64,000 nucleotides of DNA from Cliona cf. orientalis (lineage: Eukaryota > Porifera > Demospongiae > Clionaida > Clionaidae). Every line of letters begins with the position of its first letter. Position 1 is the first letter of the stretch. The stretch lies in assembly GCA_963930775.1 (NCBI GenBank), contig OZ005707.1:1674001-1738000 (forward strand), in the 5' to 3' direction. Below the pieces are notes generated by a model, which saw only the letters and a program-made list of their open reading frames with translations, ran no database searches and was not told the origin of the DNA. The position numbers and the translations under genes were made by a program. Shown here in pieces: positions 34,543 through 48,600 of this stretch.

Positions 34543-37500
34543 CTGTATGAGCAAGAATAAGAGATATCAAGGTATAGCTAGCTAGCCTACCTGTGAGAAT
34601 CTTACTCGAGTTGAATCCCCAAACATTTGGCTAATGTTTTATGATATAGCTAATTATTTCTCTTTTTGCTCTAGCTAATTGTGCACTTAGTAATAATATA
34701 AGAGATAGGAGAACAGATAGTATGTCAACACAGTTTGTAGATGTGCATTACCTTCTTTGTATCTTTCTGGACCTTCTCCAGCATACAAGCACCAGGCCTA
34801 TCATCACAACCAGTACAGCAACCACTATACTACCTCCTATACCAGCTCCTATGTACACAACTTCTGCTTGAATTGAGTGATCAGTGCTAGTTCCACGAGT
34901 GGTCTTGTCCGGTGCTTCATGATCAGTGGCTAGGTTGCAAAACACCACAATGCTCACTTAGTAATACCATAATATGTGTGAAATCATGAAAATCATGAAA
35001 ATTATTTCCACTATAGCTAATAACATTATAATATCTGATGTATCAATGACACAGGGATAGAGAGTGGCATTGGATCAAGTGCACATGATGCCGTGGCTTT
35101 TCTTTTGTGAACCTAACTTAAACACAATGGGTATCTGTAGCTAATAGATATTCAACTTACTAGGTCTTGTTACTGGTCCAACTTTAGGGATGGAAAGTGT
35201 TGGCATGTTGTTGCTACCTAAATTTACAAAATTTAGGCATAGCGTAGCACACTTTAGGCATTCATTGTTGTCTTATTATACTCACTATGCACAACTAGAT
35301 CCCAGACAGCTTCTTTGCTGACAATGTACGGAGGAGGGTGGAATCGAAGAGTGGCATTGCATCTGTACTCCATGGAGTGTGAGGTGTCCAGAGAGGAAAA
35401 TGTGAGAGATTTCATCAGCGTACCATCACCAGATTCCACCAAGGGTCCCAGTCTGATTCCACCATCTGTCACAATTCGATACCCCATGCCATCATACCAA
35501 TTCACTGTGGGAACACTTTGGAGGTGGGGGGACTTCCTAATCACACAGTTGAGGGTAAAGTTCTTGCCCTCCCTTGGAGTAGTGGGTGAAGTTGTAATCA
35601 ACATAGATAAAGTACTTTCAGGATCAACTGAAACATTAAATGTTGATTAAGCCATTAATATACTGTTATTATAGCTAGCTATTTCTTGTACCTTCTACAT
35701 GAATACTGATGCTGTGTTCTTGTGCTCCAAATGGAGCATTGCCCCTGCAAGTATACTGGCTGCCATGATCATTTTCAGTGACTGGTTGAATACTCAGCTC
35801 TCCTTCAGAACCTTCTGTTGAGGATACAACTTGTCCATTGTGTAACCACTCGATGGACTGAACCCCAAAATCAGAGGAGCAGGTAATGGACACCTCACTA
35901 CCAAGAGCAAATGTTCCATGCTCAGACACACCAATACCTGTTTATTTGCCAACAGAAAAGATACCATTACAATAAGATAGTGTAATCTCGTATCATTACG
36001 TACCTTGGAAATTGACTTCTTGTGTGTCACTGTTGAACAGATTTGTGATGGTACACCCATACTCTCCTGACAGATCATTCACATTGCTGGTTAGGACAAC
36101 TAGAAGATTGTCATAGGAGGAGGTGGTGCCATCTCTCACGATCTGATACACTGCATAGAGTTGGTCATCAGTGTTGACAGGCTGACCGTCTAGAGTCCAT
36201 GAAACCTCTGTGGCTGCTGAACCACTTGAAGAGCAATTCAGTGTGAAATAGGGATAGATGCCCAGTGAAGAAGCTGTTAGGGACTGAATAACAGGGGATG
36301 GTGGAGAGCCTAACCATAATAATTATTAAAGATGAAATATTAAATTACTAACATTCCTTCAACTTTACTAAAAAATATCTCACCAAACACAAGGTAGATA
36401 CCCAGGTAAATTCTCTGTTCAGTACCAGTTTCATCTGGAATCACACAAGAGTAGACACCATCCCAATGACCAGCTGGAAATCGATTATCAGAGCCAGATA
36501 CAGAAATCTCAACTACTCCTGGATTGCTCTGACCTCCCACACTGACTTCAAATGCATGAGTCCCTGGAAGAGTGTAGTCATCTCCATTTGGAGCAATCCA
36601 TCGTCCAATTCCAGCCTCTCTTCTCCCTGAAAGACAAAAGAAACTCCCTCGAAGAAAGCCATTGTCAGCTCTAACCACACTGTTATTAGTGAGGAATCCA
36701 GAACTGGAATGATAGAGACCCACTCCTGCAAAATTATACTCGTAATGAAATGTTAAGCCAGCCTCAGACCTAACTCACCAGATGTTGAAATCTCTACGCT
36801 AGCACTGCCTTGATTGCCCACGCTGTCAGTAACGGTACAAGTGTGTGTGCCAGAGTCCACAGCTTTGAGATACTGTGTGCTAACTGTAGCTGCTGTTGAC
36901 AGACTTGGAACAAAACAGTCTCCTGAACAGGTCGAAGTCCACTCATGTGTCACTGCCCCAGTGGGGGGAATAGGACTGAGACCAACTTGGCAGGCTAGCG
37001 AATATGGTGTTCCAACTTGACTTGTACCATTGGTCTGAATAGTCACTCCGAGAGTACCTAACATTAATAAGACATCATAATATAATTTCTGCCTATATTT
37101 TTGATTTGTGGCTAGTTACCTGGAGTTACTTGCAAAATAAAGTTTCTTGAATCATGGTAGCCAACGTTGGGAATGGATACCTCACAGCTGTATAGCCCTG
37201 TGTGGAGCACCTTAACGGGATTAAACTGGAGACTATAGTCAACTCGTTGATTCATATTTTGCCTTGAAATGGTGATGTCACTACTAGAAGTGATATTTTG
37301 TCCTTCTGGATCTTTCCAGATTATCACAGTGTCACCTGAATGATCTACGATCTCCAGCGCAGAGCATGTGAGTGTGACACTGCTCCCAGCTGTTGGTGAG
37401 CTATCATTAGTGGTGATCACAATGATAACAGCTGCAAAGGAGAGAAAATAAACTCTCACGCTGTACATAATTAATTCAGAAGGCGTTGCTAAAAATATGC

Positions 37501-40500
37501 ACAAGTTATTGTGGAATAATTATTTTAAGCAAATTGGGCTATAATATTATACGTACACGCATTTTGGATATCAAATGAGCCAGTTTCACTACTGGTACTC
37601 CCAACTGTGTTGGTAGACTCTACTTGAAAATAATATGTTATGCCATCTCGTAGCCGTGAAAGTTCAACAGAATACTGATTGACACCAGGTCCTCTGACAC
37701 CAGCAATAGAGGAGCTTCTTCGATTCAGATTCATTTGGTCAGTGCCATACACCACTCTATAGATCTCTGGGGTGTATGCCACTTGGTCAACAGTCCAGGA
37801 GATGGTGACTGTAGAGAAACTGGTAATTGTGGAGTCAATATTTGTAGCAGCAAGTGGAGCAGCAGGTCCTGAATATTATTGATATGCATTGATGATCCAT
37901 GGTATTAATTTTGAACAATTAAGTCATACCCTTGAAAAATACTGAGAGCATATCTATAATATTAGCTATATTATAGCTATGACTTGGCTAACAGCATACC
38001 TCGGACATTGACAGTAGTTGTATCTGAGGAAGCATCGCCATCTCCAACGCGAGCACTGCAGTTGTACACATATCCTCCAGACTGAGTCTCAGAGGCTGTC
38101 AACCTGCTGGTATCTCCGGACGTAACAATGATGATTGAACCTCCATTGTGAAGAAGCTCTGTAGATAATCCACTACCCAAGGCTTGCTTGGACCAGGAAA
38201 ATACCTTCATGGCTGTCGAGCTAGAAGCTGAGGTTGCAGTACAGGTGAGGGTGAAGCTGTTTGAAGGTGGAACATCAATCACAGATATTTGAGAAGGAGT
38301 GACAGATACAAATAGTCCAACCACTGCATATTTAAAATAATTATTGTTCAAATTAAGTCCTGAAATTGAAAAATTAGCTACAGAGCATACCATGGACATG
38401 AAGAAAGTATGTATTAGACTGTGTTACTGTAGATGTTAAAATGTTAGGTGAATATGGATCTGATGTCACTAGAGCTTCACAGCTATAGTTCATTTGAGAG
38501 TCAATTCCAATGCTCAAGTCATTGATAGTCAAAGTGGACACGTAAATCAGATTAGTGACGGACGTTGTATTGGATATGATCACACGTGAACTTAAATTGA
38601 TAGGTCCACTGGCTCTTCTCCAAGTGAAGTCAACAGTGACTGGTGTGTTAACATGATGGCTGACTGTGGCCTGACACTGGACAGAGAAGGTACCTCCAAC
38701 CACGTGCTGAGGCTCAGAGGATAGGACAGTAAGACTCACTGTAGGCGAGGGAACTGTATGTACAAAATGGATATATATACTATTATTAGCTACTCTTGCA
38801 TCAAACTATAATAAAACTTGCTCAGTGAGTCAGTTATTGTAAAATATAAGGGAAGTCATACCATCCTAAATACATGGTAATCAAAATAATATTGCGCTCA
38901 TTGTAGCTAGTTGTATACAGGCTCTCTCAAGCTAGCATTTATCATAATATAGCTTGCGCTATTATTGGAACTAACCACAAAATTAAAACCCTTTACAAGT
39001 CCACAAGTGCTCTGACCTGGCTTAAACTTGCATTATTGGGTAGATAGTTCAGAAATTGTGTAGCTATGACCCAGAGTAACCTTTTTGTTTCCCCACGCCA
39101 GAGTACCATACAACCACGCAGTCTGAAGGTAGCTTTAGTTGTCCCAGCCTCCCACAGTTTTCAATATCATGTGGCTGAATACATTGAGGAACTAGGCTAT
39201 AGGCTGAAAGTGTACACTACATCTCCCCAACCTTGTTCTCCCCTTAAAAGTAGCTATAGCTATGATGAGCACTGCATGACGAGCATGAAGCCTAGCATTA
39301 TTGTGAAAGATCAAGGTATGTCAAAAGAACTTTTAGCTTAATGACATCGATTGATGCTGTAAACAGTTTCAATTGACATGTAGCTAATCTCACATAATAT
39401 TAGCTATTTAAATTTGTGGTGTTTACATAAGAAAACAGCCATGCTAGATACTATTACCCTGTGTACTTACTTTCAATAATGATTTCAAAGGTCACTAATT
39501 TGACAATTGGTGATGTAAGAGCTGGTGAGGACAGACTAGCTTGGCAGGTGTAGTTCCCAGCATGAGAGGTACGGAGGGTGGGGAATAAAGCCACAAGCTC
39601 TGACGATGATAATCCAACATTTCTTGGACCCTGCAGCTGAATGTCACTGCTGGATGAGAGTGGAGTTCCACTGGGTGTAAGCCATTGAGGGGAAGGCTGG
39701 TTTATTAGATCAGATACTGTCTTATGTCCAGTGCAGTCCATGCTGTACGACTGGCCCAGGATTGGAGCAGTGTCATCAGATGTGGCTGTGACTTCAAGAA
39801 CTTCGGGAGGAACTGAAAAATTGGCAAAGTTATTGCTATTAGCCACACAAGTAACTTATTTTACACTATTACCATTGATGACAAATTTGATGTGAAGGGT
39901 TTTAGTATTGTATGTAAAAAAATTAAGCCCAGAGCATGTAAAAGATTTGTGATGAATGGAGTCGTTAGCTGAGTAGCTTAGTTGACGACCGTTGACTACT
40001 GTGTTACCATCTTCATCATACCACGCATAAGTGAATTCGAAGACCTGATTAAGAGTGCATGTGATTGAACTAGAATCACCAGCAGTGTACATCGCAATGA
40101 AGTAGGAGATAACTGTATGATAAAAATTATGAATCAATCAGTACATTATAAAAACAATGAAATTGAAGGATGACAAAACGTAGGGATATAGCTAATCACG
40201 TCCACTATACATTCCTATGCTTGCTTTTCTCAATTATCATGTGCCTATTGACGGTGATTCGTTGGTGCTATCCTTGACTGAGAGAAATTCATGTTAGTGT
40301 GGCACTAAATAGTTATTCTGGCGTAATGAAAGTTAAAAATTTTAAAATTTAAGTTGCTTTGAGTTATTAACGTTTTTGTAATGTATTACATATCTGGACC
40401 ATCCTTACTTATAGAGTCTACCGACTCTATGATGCATGTATACAGCAAACCTGTTATATTACGATCCTGAATAGGTCCATCCAGTGAGCTGACTGCAAAG

Positions 40501-41869
40501 CATCTATACAGTCCTTCAGCTTGCTCAGGTGTTTGATAAATACGTAAATAATTATCAAAGTTAGTAGTCTGCCTGTCCCTAATCTTTGTTGAGATCTCAT
40601 AAGTACCACCGCTAACCAAATCCACTCCATCTCTGTTCCAAGCTGTAACCGTAGGAAGAAGGCCGGTCGTTGGGCAATTGAGAGTGAGTGGATACTCACT
40701 GCTACGACCCAGCCGGTCAAGTTGAAACTCCAGTGCAGCTGCAAAAAAATGAAGTCATATAGCTACGGTACTGATCATTTGCATAGCTACATAGATCTGG
40801 CAGCTACTCTTCCATCGCTATTACACATATTTTTAGGACAAAAGATCAATTTTACTTAAAAGAAAAATGAGAATTTAATTAGCCATCAAGCTTATTGATT
40901 AATTGATGTTCATTATCTGCACATCAAGTTATTAAACAATTTGGCCTACCGGAGTATTCATGGGAGTAGATGCCAATATGCAGAGTCTGCATTACACCTT
41001 GATCGTCTGGAACACTGCAGGAGTAAACACCATTGTAAGTGGAGGTAAAAGGCTGTAGTGATGGGTTTTGTAGCTGAAAGGTGTTGTAACTGGGGTAGCC
41101 AGGGCCATTGTTGAATTGAATGGAGAAGGGATCTGTAAAATTCCTCATAATATCCAGCCCCTGTGGAGAGATCCACTGCCCCACATTATTGGAACTGAAT
41201 GATGAAGAATGACAGGAGATCGTTCCAATATCTCCACTTGCCAATGCTCGGAAAGAACTTGTGTTATAAAAGAAAGTCGAAGTGCCCCATAACCCAGCTC
41301 CTGCATATTAAAGTTAATAATCTGAGGTAAGGCATCCTGGTATGTAATGGCATAGATTATATATCACCATAATGATCTATGGTAATGTCAAGTATACAGG
41401 TAGCTGCTTATCTCACCTGTAACTCTTCCAATTCTCCAGGTTGCGTGTCCACTATTTCCTGATTGATCCATCACATTGCACATCACCGTATCCAGGCAAA
41501 TCGTAGGAGCAGGACGAACTCGAATGTCAAACTCACCCACACTAGTATAATTATCAAATGTCAGCACAACCAAAGGAGGCTGCTGGTTACTGCAGAGCAA
41601 AATCCAGTCGTATACCACCATACTTGTGTTGCCAGTCACATGACAGCTGAATAAGATCCATTCCGCTACAGAATAAGGCTCCATGGCTGGATTAGTCACA
41701 ATGCTAACATTGAGCCCTATAGATATTAAATTGATTATTATTACAGCATAATATTATTATAGACTATATTGCATTAAAATTTACTTTGAGCTTGACCACT
41801 AGCTCTGATAGTGGTGGAGAGGTACACTACAAGTGCAAGGCATCGAAGAAAACTGCTATGCTTCAGCAT
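34086..41869 (-). CDS. IgR-4: intact receptor, 13 Ig + FnIII, tail type B
   Basis: Seventeen exons: 41869-41785, 41716-41417, 41300-40950, 40738-40451, 40112-39873, 39812-39471, 38753-38391, 38323-38000, 37868-37557, 37431-37120, 37057-36779, 36725-36384, 36309-36004, 35937-35692, 35627-35286, 34929-34752, 34542-34086. They sum to 5067 nt, an open 1688-aa protein. The signal peptide is MLKHSSFLRCLALVVYLS, different from the other three. Domain order matches IgR-1, but the linker exon before the membrane segment is absent. The ectodomain is more diverged than IgR-1, -2 and -3 are from each other, so it is probably the older lineage. It starts 731 bp from AF-1 and is transcribed away from it. 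Its last three exons are the source of the two remnants in the array. Confidence 0.88.
34752..34929 (-). other. IgR-4 transmembrane exon
   Basis: Starts in phase 1 directly after Ig13. It encodes a Thr/Asp-rich stalk, a GAGIGG start to the membrane helix, a Val/Ile/Leu-rich core and the stop-transfer CWRRSRKIQRR. Remnant copies at 22137-22314 and about 10468-10643 are nearly the same. Confidence 0.87.
35070..35270. other. Inverted segment in the Ig13-TM intron of IgR-4
   Basis: About 200 bp are the reverse complement of the matching interval in remnant 1 (10778-10987) and remnant 2 (22445-22648). The flanks AGAGTGGCA and TCTTAT-ACTCACTATGC remain collinear. The ancestral orientation cannot be decided from this window. 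Confidence 0.82.
38754..39470 (-). other. Intron 6 of IgR-4
   Basis: A 717-nt intron without the hairpin element of the other three genes. A 91-codon plus-strand frame at 39066-39341 is open but has no splice context, homologue in the other copies or recognisable domain. I treat it as chance. Confidence 0.5.
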
Positions 41870-42600
41870 TCTTGCAAGCTGTATCATTCACTTTTGCAAA
41901 ATTTGGTGGTCTACACATGTGGGCTATATTTATTGGACAAGAACTCGGAAGCATGATACCTTCAAAGAGACGGGTTTCGCGGATGCGTCCTGGCGATGCG
42001 CGAGGCGCGAATCAAAGCCCCACCCATCTTGCACGTGCACACTACGTGCGTATACGCGTACGTGTATAACCCTTTCGGTCACAGAAAATTCATGAGCTCA
42101 CCCAGCAGGCCTTCGTTAGGTACAGGGTCGACCAGGCTGCGGTTGTTGCCGGGAAACCGAACGAGCCACGCCCCAATTATCGATCTCTGCAAACGGTTGC
42201 TCAAGATGCAGCTCAAATGCAGCCCAGAGAGGGAATGCAAGCAAAGTAATCGAGTCATGAGACAATACTAACACATACATTGCCTACAACACCACTCTTT
42301 TGCTTTTTTTTTTTTTTTTTTTTTTTTTAAAGTGATCAAAGCATAGATGAAAGCTTCTTCAAAGCAAAACCACTTTGACGTCATCACTTCAAAGTGCCGA
42401 CAGGACCGCGACTATTGTGTGGGCCAGGTTTTCTTATCGGTAGCCTAACCGCCGCCAATGAATTATTCATATCTCTATTTAGCCGAAATACGGTCCATGC
42501 AAAATTGTTGTAAATTTACAACAATTTGTGACCGAAAGGGTTAAAAGACGAGAACATGCGGATGAATTAACATTTTGCTATTGAATAGAAGTGGATAAAG
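41870..42600. promoter_or_regulatory. 731-bp divergent intergenic region between IgR-4 and AF-1
   Basis: The two ATGs point away from each other. The region is more GC-rich and CpG-rich than its surroundings near 41990-42200, with GC-box-like CCACGCCCC, and then AT-rich with a T run of about 21 nt near 42308. A shared bidirectional promoter is plausible from geometry alone. It also contains the inverted-repeat element described separately. Confidence 0.5.
42067..42543. mobile_element. 477-bp MITE-like element with 17-bp terminal inverted repeats
   Basis: Begins TAACCCTTTCGGTCACA and ends with the exact reverse complement. A perfect 26-bp palindrome at 42502-42527 lies inside the right end. 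No coding capacity and no clear target duplication are seen. It fills most of the space between the divergent genes, ending 57 bp before the AF-1 ATG. Confidence 0.6.
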
Positions 42601-45600
42601 ATGAGTGTTCTATTTTTGGTGGTGTGCACTGTGGCATCAGGACTATTGCAAGGTAACTTTCTGACTCCCGGCCATAATATTTAATAGCAGTAACAGTTAT
42701 GGTAGGCCCTGGGAGGACGATGCGCGCGCATTTTCGCACTCTTTCACGCTTTCTAAGCGGGATCAGCGGGCCAACTATCGTACACATAATTAGGCAATAC
42801 GCCTTTAAATTATTGCCACATTGTTTCTCTAACTCACTAATTTTGATGTAGCTATTTGTACATACATGCAATGATGTGATGTTTTTTTCCCCGATTAATG
42901 TCAGTAGCGCAAGCACAGAGCCTGGTACCAGTTGTGTGTATGTCTTCGAATGGTTGCGAAGGTGATGATCTCGGTGTGACATTTCCCCGAGGATGTTGTA
43001 TAGACAATCCAAGAGGTCTGTCTTACAGAGTTCCTGGTAGTGAAGAGTGCACAGATTGCACTGGTAAGCTATACAGCTAGCTAGTGTGCCAATAAATGTG
43101 AATAGCCTAACATGCTCAAAATTGGAAGCAGTTACAATGTAGCTATAGGCTACGTGCCCGATCTCCAAACTGATTGAATAACATTAAGTCCAGGCCCCTC
43201 TTATATTATTAATGTCATACTTGGCACTGGAAGTTAATTTAATTTTTCTCTTCTCCTTCACATGGAAGTGCTTGGATTCTTTGAAGAATCATTTACTGGA
43301 GAGGAGCAAGCTGAACCTTATCAGATAGGGGTTGGCTACACTAAGGTTCGCAGTGGGTCTGCACGACAGTTGACCTTCAATGTGAGGGGAATCAATGGTA
43401 CAGCAAGTAAGTTTCACACTACTCTTCTTGCAAAAAGGGGATCTAGACTGTAGTCATAAATCAAGACAAAGATGATGGGGGGGGGGGGGGGGGGGAAGGG
43501 CAGAGAGGGACTTGGTGATTTGGTGAATTTAAAATGAACACTTAGCTACACAATAGCTATCTATCTCGTATCTCCAAATTACCACTGCCAAAAGAAAACC
43601 TGGGTCCATTTCACTAAAATTAATTGAATTCATGCTTGCCAAAATTACCGCTACACTGTATGTTAGTGAGCCTTCTTTTTGAGACTGCAGCGATAAGAGT
43701 TAGTATCTCTATAATAATAATAATAATTACTATCTTGTAGCAATATCATAAAGTGATGTTAACTTTAATACGCTCATTCATGTATGTGATCACAACTTCA
43801 GGAGAGGGATCGGATTTTGGGGTCAACTCTGCACAGGTGACGTTTAATGCGGCCAACTCCTCCGCCAGTGTTACTCTATTCCAGGACAACATTGCTCTGG
43901 AGCCAGATGAGACATTTATCCTTGAACTAGACTCCACTGGCACTCTTAATCCTAGTTTCTTCATTATGGACACAATTAACATCACTATTACTGACAGTGA
44001 TGGTAAGTATTATGGTAATTAACCACTTGAAGGTACACTGATACAGTACACACACTTGACTCTCATAGCACTGTTGATTGCATGGTGTTTGATAGTAATT
44101 TAACATCCTGTGTTTTATTCAGTACTGAACGTTTCATTTGAGAGAGCGACGTACTCTGTTGAAGAGACAGATGGTTCACTAAAAGTATGCCTTACCACGA
44201 ACATTGGACATGCTGAACCATTTGATGCTGTGATTGAAGTGGTAATGAAAGGAGTCAACAGCCCAGCAGCAAGTAAGTAATAATGTTAGCAATCCTAAAT
44301 TCTAGCTAGTCTGCTGCATGTGTGGCACTGGTCTGGATGGTGGAGACTCACCGGAGGACAAGTACATGCTTTAATAGACAAGTACTAGCAGTGGAAATTC
44401 AACATTAAAGTTCTCCCATTCTCAGATGATTAATATTAGTGAATAATGATCTGACAATCCTCAATTCTTTTTCTAGTTTATTTTTTTTTACTGTATACTG
44501 CGTATTGCATTCAGGTAGCAGTGACTTTGACTCTAGTGATCAAACTGTGTCCTTTGCTCGTTCGGACATTAGCAGCAGAGGGTGTGCTCAGATTGTGATC
44601 ATCGACGATTCACTGTTTGAAGGTGATGAGCAGTTTCTGTTGAGGCTTCGGTCTTTCTCCAACAGTCAAGTCATGACAGGGGAAATATCAGAGGCCTGTG
44701 TCACAATCCGCGAAGATGATGGTAAGCTTATTTAGAACCTAGTTAATTAGGTCAGATCTTTCCCCTACCCCAAATGCAGAGTATTTGTTGATACTGTGCT
44801 TCAATTATTGTACCCTTCCCTAGGCCTATTACAATTCTTATATTAGCCACGGTATGCTTTGTATGGCATACACAGGTAGCACCCTAGTCCACCCTATGAC
44901 CTATGTTATAGCCACATATGGAAATCTAGTTCATGGAATGGTTCCAAAGTATGACGAATGGTTTTGTCTAACTGGCTATTAATGGACATGCTACTACTGC
45001 ACCCCCTCAATTAAATTAGCTACCTTTGCTGCATCTACCCTTAGCTATATATAGCCCTCTTGTGTTGTCATTTTTTCTTGTAAATGTAGCTGTACGCGTA
45101 AACCTATCATCTACAAGCATTGATGTCGATGAAGATGATCCTAGTTCGGTGGTATGTGTTGCTCTTGAAGGTGCTCTTGCTCAGAATGTCAGTGCCACTG
45201 TGACGGTTGGAGCCAAGGAGGACGCAACTGACCCGGCCACAGGTGAGGTACATGCACGGGAGCACGTTCACAATTAACCTCTTGCACACAGTACAGATGT
45301 ATGCATGATGTGTACACTCACATGCTGTCACTGTATACACACACACTCCCAGAGTGGATACACACATTCATAGCATACTCAAGGTAGTTATGTGATAGTT
45401 ATGTTATTGGCCCAATGGGCTGCATGAGATGCTTGATCAATAGCAAGTGCCTTCCAATTAATATCATGTAATGTACTAATTGAATTTTATCGATGACTCC
45501 ATTCATCATCAGACTAGTAGCCCTATCATCATCTACACTCATCCCACAGCTGATAATTAAAAACTTTGATTGGCTATTGGACATACACTTTCTCACGGAG

Positions 45601-48600
45601 CATACACTCTCATAGCACATACACATAACACAAACTTGGCATACACATGCACACATGCACAACCATACAGTAATTGATGGCATGGCTCACTTGTTTCTAA
45701 TATTACATAGATGGAGTTGACTACAGCAGCACAGTGTTCACAGTGATGTTTGCACCGATTGACGATCAAATCTCCCAAGAAGTGTGCATTCCATTGCCAA
45801 TAATTGATGATCTGATTGCCAATGAAGCAGATGAGCAGTTTTCTGTGTTACTCATTGATGTAACACCAGAAGTAGAGGTGGGCAACAATCAGACCTGTGT
45901 CACAATCAGAGATAATGACAGTAAGTAAAATCTCTTACTAGTGTAGTTATGAGTCTTCAATAACATGTGATACAAATTTATGTGATTGGTACTCAGCTTG
46001 CATAGCATATTATAAATTGTAGTATTATTAGTGATAGTCATTGCACATTGAATGTCACCGGTCTTCTGTCTCCAAATAGTGATAGAGTTCAGGTTGCAAC
46101 CAGAAGACATGAGTGTTGTTGAGAGCAATACTGAAGTTGAAGTGTGCATCGTTCTAATCGGTGCTCTGGGGAGGGATGTTGAAGTAACCGTTCTGACAGG
46201 ACCGAAAAGTGGAGCACTCAATCAAGCCACAGGTATAGCAGGCCCTGAGGGGTAAAACCCATCTGAAATCCTCAACAGTTATCCTTTTCGAAGTATGTCT
46301 ATTGATGGTATAATAATATTATTATGGAAAAATACGGACTAGCATGGGAAGTTTATGACCTCAATCTGTTTAACATTTGTGGGTTAGCCCACTCTGATTG
46401 GCAGCCATTATTTATTATTGTCTCTGTCATTTGAATTTTAGCTAACTTGGATTATGTGGCCCTTACGCGTTCAGTAACATTTGATTCAGCGACACAAAAC
46501 TCAATGATGTGTGTTCGTGTGCAAATTATGGATGATGAGCTAGCCAATGAATTGGATGAGCAATTCTCAGTATCACTAGTGTCTGCCAGTATGATTAGAT
46601 CAAGCGAAAGTTGCATCACTATAGTGGATAACGATGGTGAGATCCTTGATCATACTGATCACACTATGATATTATTGATCTCTCTATGGTATTATGTTGA
46701 ATATGCAGTCCCAGAGTTCAGTCTCACTCCCCTAGCCATCAACGCTATGGAGGGTAATGACATTAGTGTAGAAGTGTGCATAGCAATCAGTGGTTCGATC
46801 GCCAGGAATGTTGTCGTCACTGCTGAGACTGCACCTAAGGCTGGAGCAGCTAATCAGGCCACAGGTTAGTGCTAATAATAGTGCTAATAATTTCTGCTTT
46901 AGTACCCTGATACAGATATAATATACGTATTGTGTTTTGGCTGTATTAGTGATGTCAGTGGCTACACCCTTTCGCTGTTATGCATTACACCTCTGAGAAT
47001 GTTGAAGTAATCATTACATTTTCCCAGCCCCAAACAAGAATTGTGATGCATGTCGGCATGAAATATTTCTCATGCATGAGTATCACAAAATTGATATTGA
47101 TTGCGTCTACATTTTATATATTCATGTAAACACAAAGCATTCCCAGTACTGCTGAGGTGATAATTTTGAGCAGAATCTGATTAATTATTCAGTGGTATTA
47201 TCGTATTTTCATACAGCTGATTCTGATTATCAGAGTACTACAATCACAGTGACCTTTGAACCAACAGTAGGCAGTGAAACTGCAGAAGTGATGTGTGGTA
47301 ATATACCTATCATTGACGATACAGTTGCTGGAGAGCCAGATGAGCAGTTCTCAGTGCTCCTCGTCAGTGCAAATCCTGTTGGAAATTTTGCTAATGATGC
47401 TGATGAAAGTTGTATCACAATTCTTGATGATGATGATGATGGTGCGTTTATATAGGGCTCTTATATAATAATATTATAGCAGTAATCAAAGCACAATCAC
47501 TGGCGTAGGAAGCATGGGTGCACCGGGTGCTGTTGCACCCATGAAATTTCTGAGTGGAACACATACTAAGTTACACTTTGCTCTGAAGTGTTTTTATGTT
47601 ATTGATATAGTGTACACATAGGCATCAGAGCACCCATATACCAAGTCATCTTCCTATGCCTATGACAATATCTAGTACTTTTGGCATGCATGTTGCAGCA
47701 CCTAAAAAGAGGCACACCAAGGTTGGAATTAGTACAATGCTTGCATTTGACTGTGCAGTAACTCTGAGATTGGGACTATAGTCTAGTAGCTGCTGTTTAA
47801 AATTCAAAATAATATTACTATCTTTCACTTTCCCAGAACTGGTGTGCCATGCTAATGCTGTGCTTGTTGAGAATCCTAGTGGAATGCTTGTCTGTATGTG
47901 TAGAGAGGGCTTTGCTGGTGATGGAATAACAAATTGTACAGGTATATAACTGTAAAACTTTGCAACCTGAGAAATTACTTAGAACAGTTCAACTTGTTTA
48001 ATTGCGGTATGACAAATTGTTGTAGTACAAAGGTGTAAAGTGAATTAATATTTTTGCTAGTCTGAACATGTGTGTGCTGTGTGTGTGTGCGCATGACTGG
48101 GTTTCCTACTGAAGCCAAACTTATACTAACAATTCCAAAAATCATCGACCAACTCAAGGATATACTGTACTCCTAATAAAAATTTTCAATGCTTAGGTAA
48201 TGCACCCAGAGGTGTTTATATCCATGGGAACTATACAATGTCATACTACCTAGTGAGAGATCATGCATTAATCTGGTGGCAGTGTGAATAGCTAATATCC
48301 TTTTTGCCAGATAAGACACTGAATATTCTTGACCACTTTCCTTTGTATAAATGTCTAAAGTTATGCATAGTGTCTACTGACCCATGATATCACAATGACT
48401 GTATGGAACTAATTATTAGGTTGACATCCTCTTTAAATTTCCTGAAATACATTTCTTGAGCATAATAATTATGGATATTATGCTATGTCTGTTGTTTGTC
48501 AATGTGTTGTAGTGTGTGTAAAGTTACTGCTGTGTGTCTTGTAGCTTAAGTAGGTGTCTGTGTTCTTTTCACATGTAATGATGGCACATCAGCTTTGCTG

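Noticed and set aside
39066-39341. Plus-strand open frame of 91 codons inside intron 6 of IgR-4
   Set aside because: No signal, domain, splice context or counterpart in the other paralogues; probably chance.
42578-43168. Minus-strand 196-codon frame opposite the start of AF-1
   Set aside because: No recognisable domain, and it overlaps a well-supported signal peptide exon, intron and Cys-rich exon on the plus strand.
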